DNA of 57,762 nucleotides from Moraxellaceae bacterium (GTDB lineage: Bacteria; Pseudomonadota; Gammaproteobacteria; Pseudomonadales; Moraxellaceae), in NCBI GenBank assembly GCA_029267635.1, contig JAJUIK010000015.1:1-57762 (forward strand), given 5' to 3'. Below the pieces are notes generated by a model that did not search any database, had not been told where the DNA came from, and worked only from the letters and a program-made list of their open reading frames with translations. The stretch's first letter is position 1, and every line of letters begins with the position of its first letter. Of this stretch, positions 57,466 to 57,762 are shown piece after piece. The translations under genes were made by a program, and so were the position numbers.

Positions 57466-57762
57466 ATGTTAAAGCTCGGCGAATTAAAAATAGCGATTAT
57501 CGGTTTAGGCTATGTAGGGCTGCCGTTAGCGGTTGAGTTTGGCAAGCAAGTCCCGGTGGTCGGTTTTGACATTTACCAGAAGCGCATTGATGAACTAAAA
57601 CATGGCCAGGACCATACCCTGGAAGTCAGCCCGGAAGAATTACAACAAGCCACTCATCTGACTTACACCGCACAACTTGAAGACCTGAAAGACTGCAATT
57701 TCTTTATTGTCACTGTACCGACCCCGATTGATGACTACAAACAGCCCGACCTGACGCCACTG
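57466..57762 (+). CDS. gna: Nucleotide-sugar dehydrogenase, Gna-like (partial, runs off the window)
   Basis: The first 99 codons of a UDP-N-acetyl-hexosamine 6-dehydrogenase (Gna/TviB/WbpO type). The Rossmann loop GLGYVGLP is at residues 13-20, followed by GFDIYQKRIDELKHG and VTVPTPIDDYKQPDL. Unlike the ugd at 47294, this one has a normal NAD loop. ATG at 57466 has AAGGCTCC upstream; 57451 is an alternative in the same frame. In Acinetobacter K loci gna is commonly divergent from wza, as here. The catalytic part lies outside the window. Confidence 0.9.
   Translation, partial: MLKLGELKIAIIGLGYVGLPLAVEFGKQVPVVGFDIYQKRIDELKHGQDHTLEVSPEELQQATHLTYTAQLEDLKDCNFFIVTVPTPIDDYKQPDLTPL

Overview
The window is a stretch of a gammaproteobacterial chromosome, most probably a non-baumannii Acinetobacter. 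The reasons are the 5S rRNA sequence, the housekeeping order ribF-ileS-lspA-fkpB and ampD-murJ-FKBP-FKBP-wzc, and a polysaccharide locus whose right arm is the Acinetobacter K-locus set galU-ugd-gpi-gne1-pgm. The genus is inferred from gene content and order; no database search was possible.

Layout. (1) 1-27 kb holds the tail of an rRNA operon (5S plus terminator) and then ordinary core genes: a PQQ-type sugar dehydrogenase lipoprotein, a methyltransferase, ribF-ileS-lspA-fkpB, a nucleoside phosphorylase-like gene, a RutR-like TetR regulator, a sulfonate-use operon with two tandem substrate-binding proteins (ssuA-ssuA-ssuD-ssuC-ssuB), argA, two small RcnB-like secreted proteins, ubiG-mupP-yciK-like SDR, dsbA, a FabR-like regulator, rph, nadC, ampD, murJ and two tandem FKBP isomerases. 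(2) 27.1-30.7 kb is a first capsule-export module, wza and wzc on the minus strand, with a decayed wzb between them. (3) 31.4-51.2 kb is an AT-rich capsule synthesis cluster on the plus strand: rmlB, rmlA, a fused ketoisomerase/acetyltransferase, an ATP-grasp enzyme, a HAD phosphatase, a DegT aminotransferase, wzx, two GT2 enzymes, an EpsG-type wzy, two GT4 enzymes, a FemAB/GNAT-like protein, an initiating sugar-phosphate transferase, then galU, a ugd-like gene, gpi and gne1. pgm (51.3-52.7 kb) is convergent. (4) 52.7-53.5 kb holds a broken IS1595-type transposase. (5) 53.5-57.2 kb is a second, intact wza-wzb-wzc module, with a divergent gna-like dehydrogenase running off the window end. This looks like the start of a second polysaccharide locus.

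How it fits together. RmlA/RmlB make dTDP-4-keto-6-deoxyglucose. The fused FdtD-like protein and the DegT aminotransferase would turn it into a dTDP-3-acetamido-3,6-dideoxyhexose. The initiating transferase starts the repeat unit on undecaprenyl phosphate, four glycosyltransferases extend it, Wzx flips it, Wzy polymerises it, and Wza/Wzb/Wzc control chain length and export. The ATP-grasp + HAD pair inserted between the amino-sugar genes, and the FemAB/GNAT-like protein after the glycosyltransferases, have no obvious place in that pathway. They are the best candidates for an undescribed sugar decoration.

The most notable observations are the tandem pair of capsule-export modules, with wzb dead in one and intact in the other; the orphan ATP-grasp/HAD and FemAB-like enzymes; a ugd homologue without the catalytic cysteine; a 6-bp in-frame repeat in the tyrosine tail of the second Wzc; and a 13-bp sequence conserved upstream of both wza genes.
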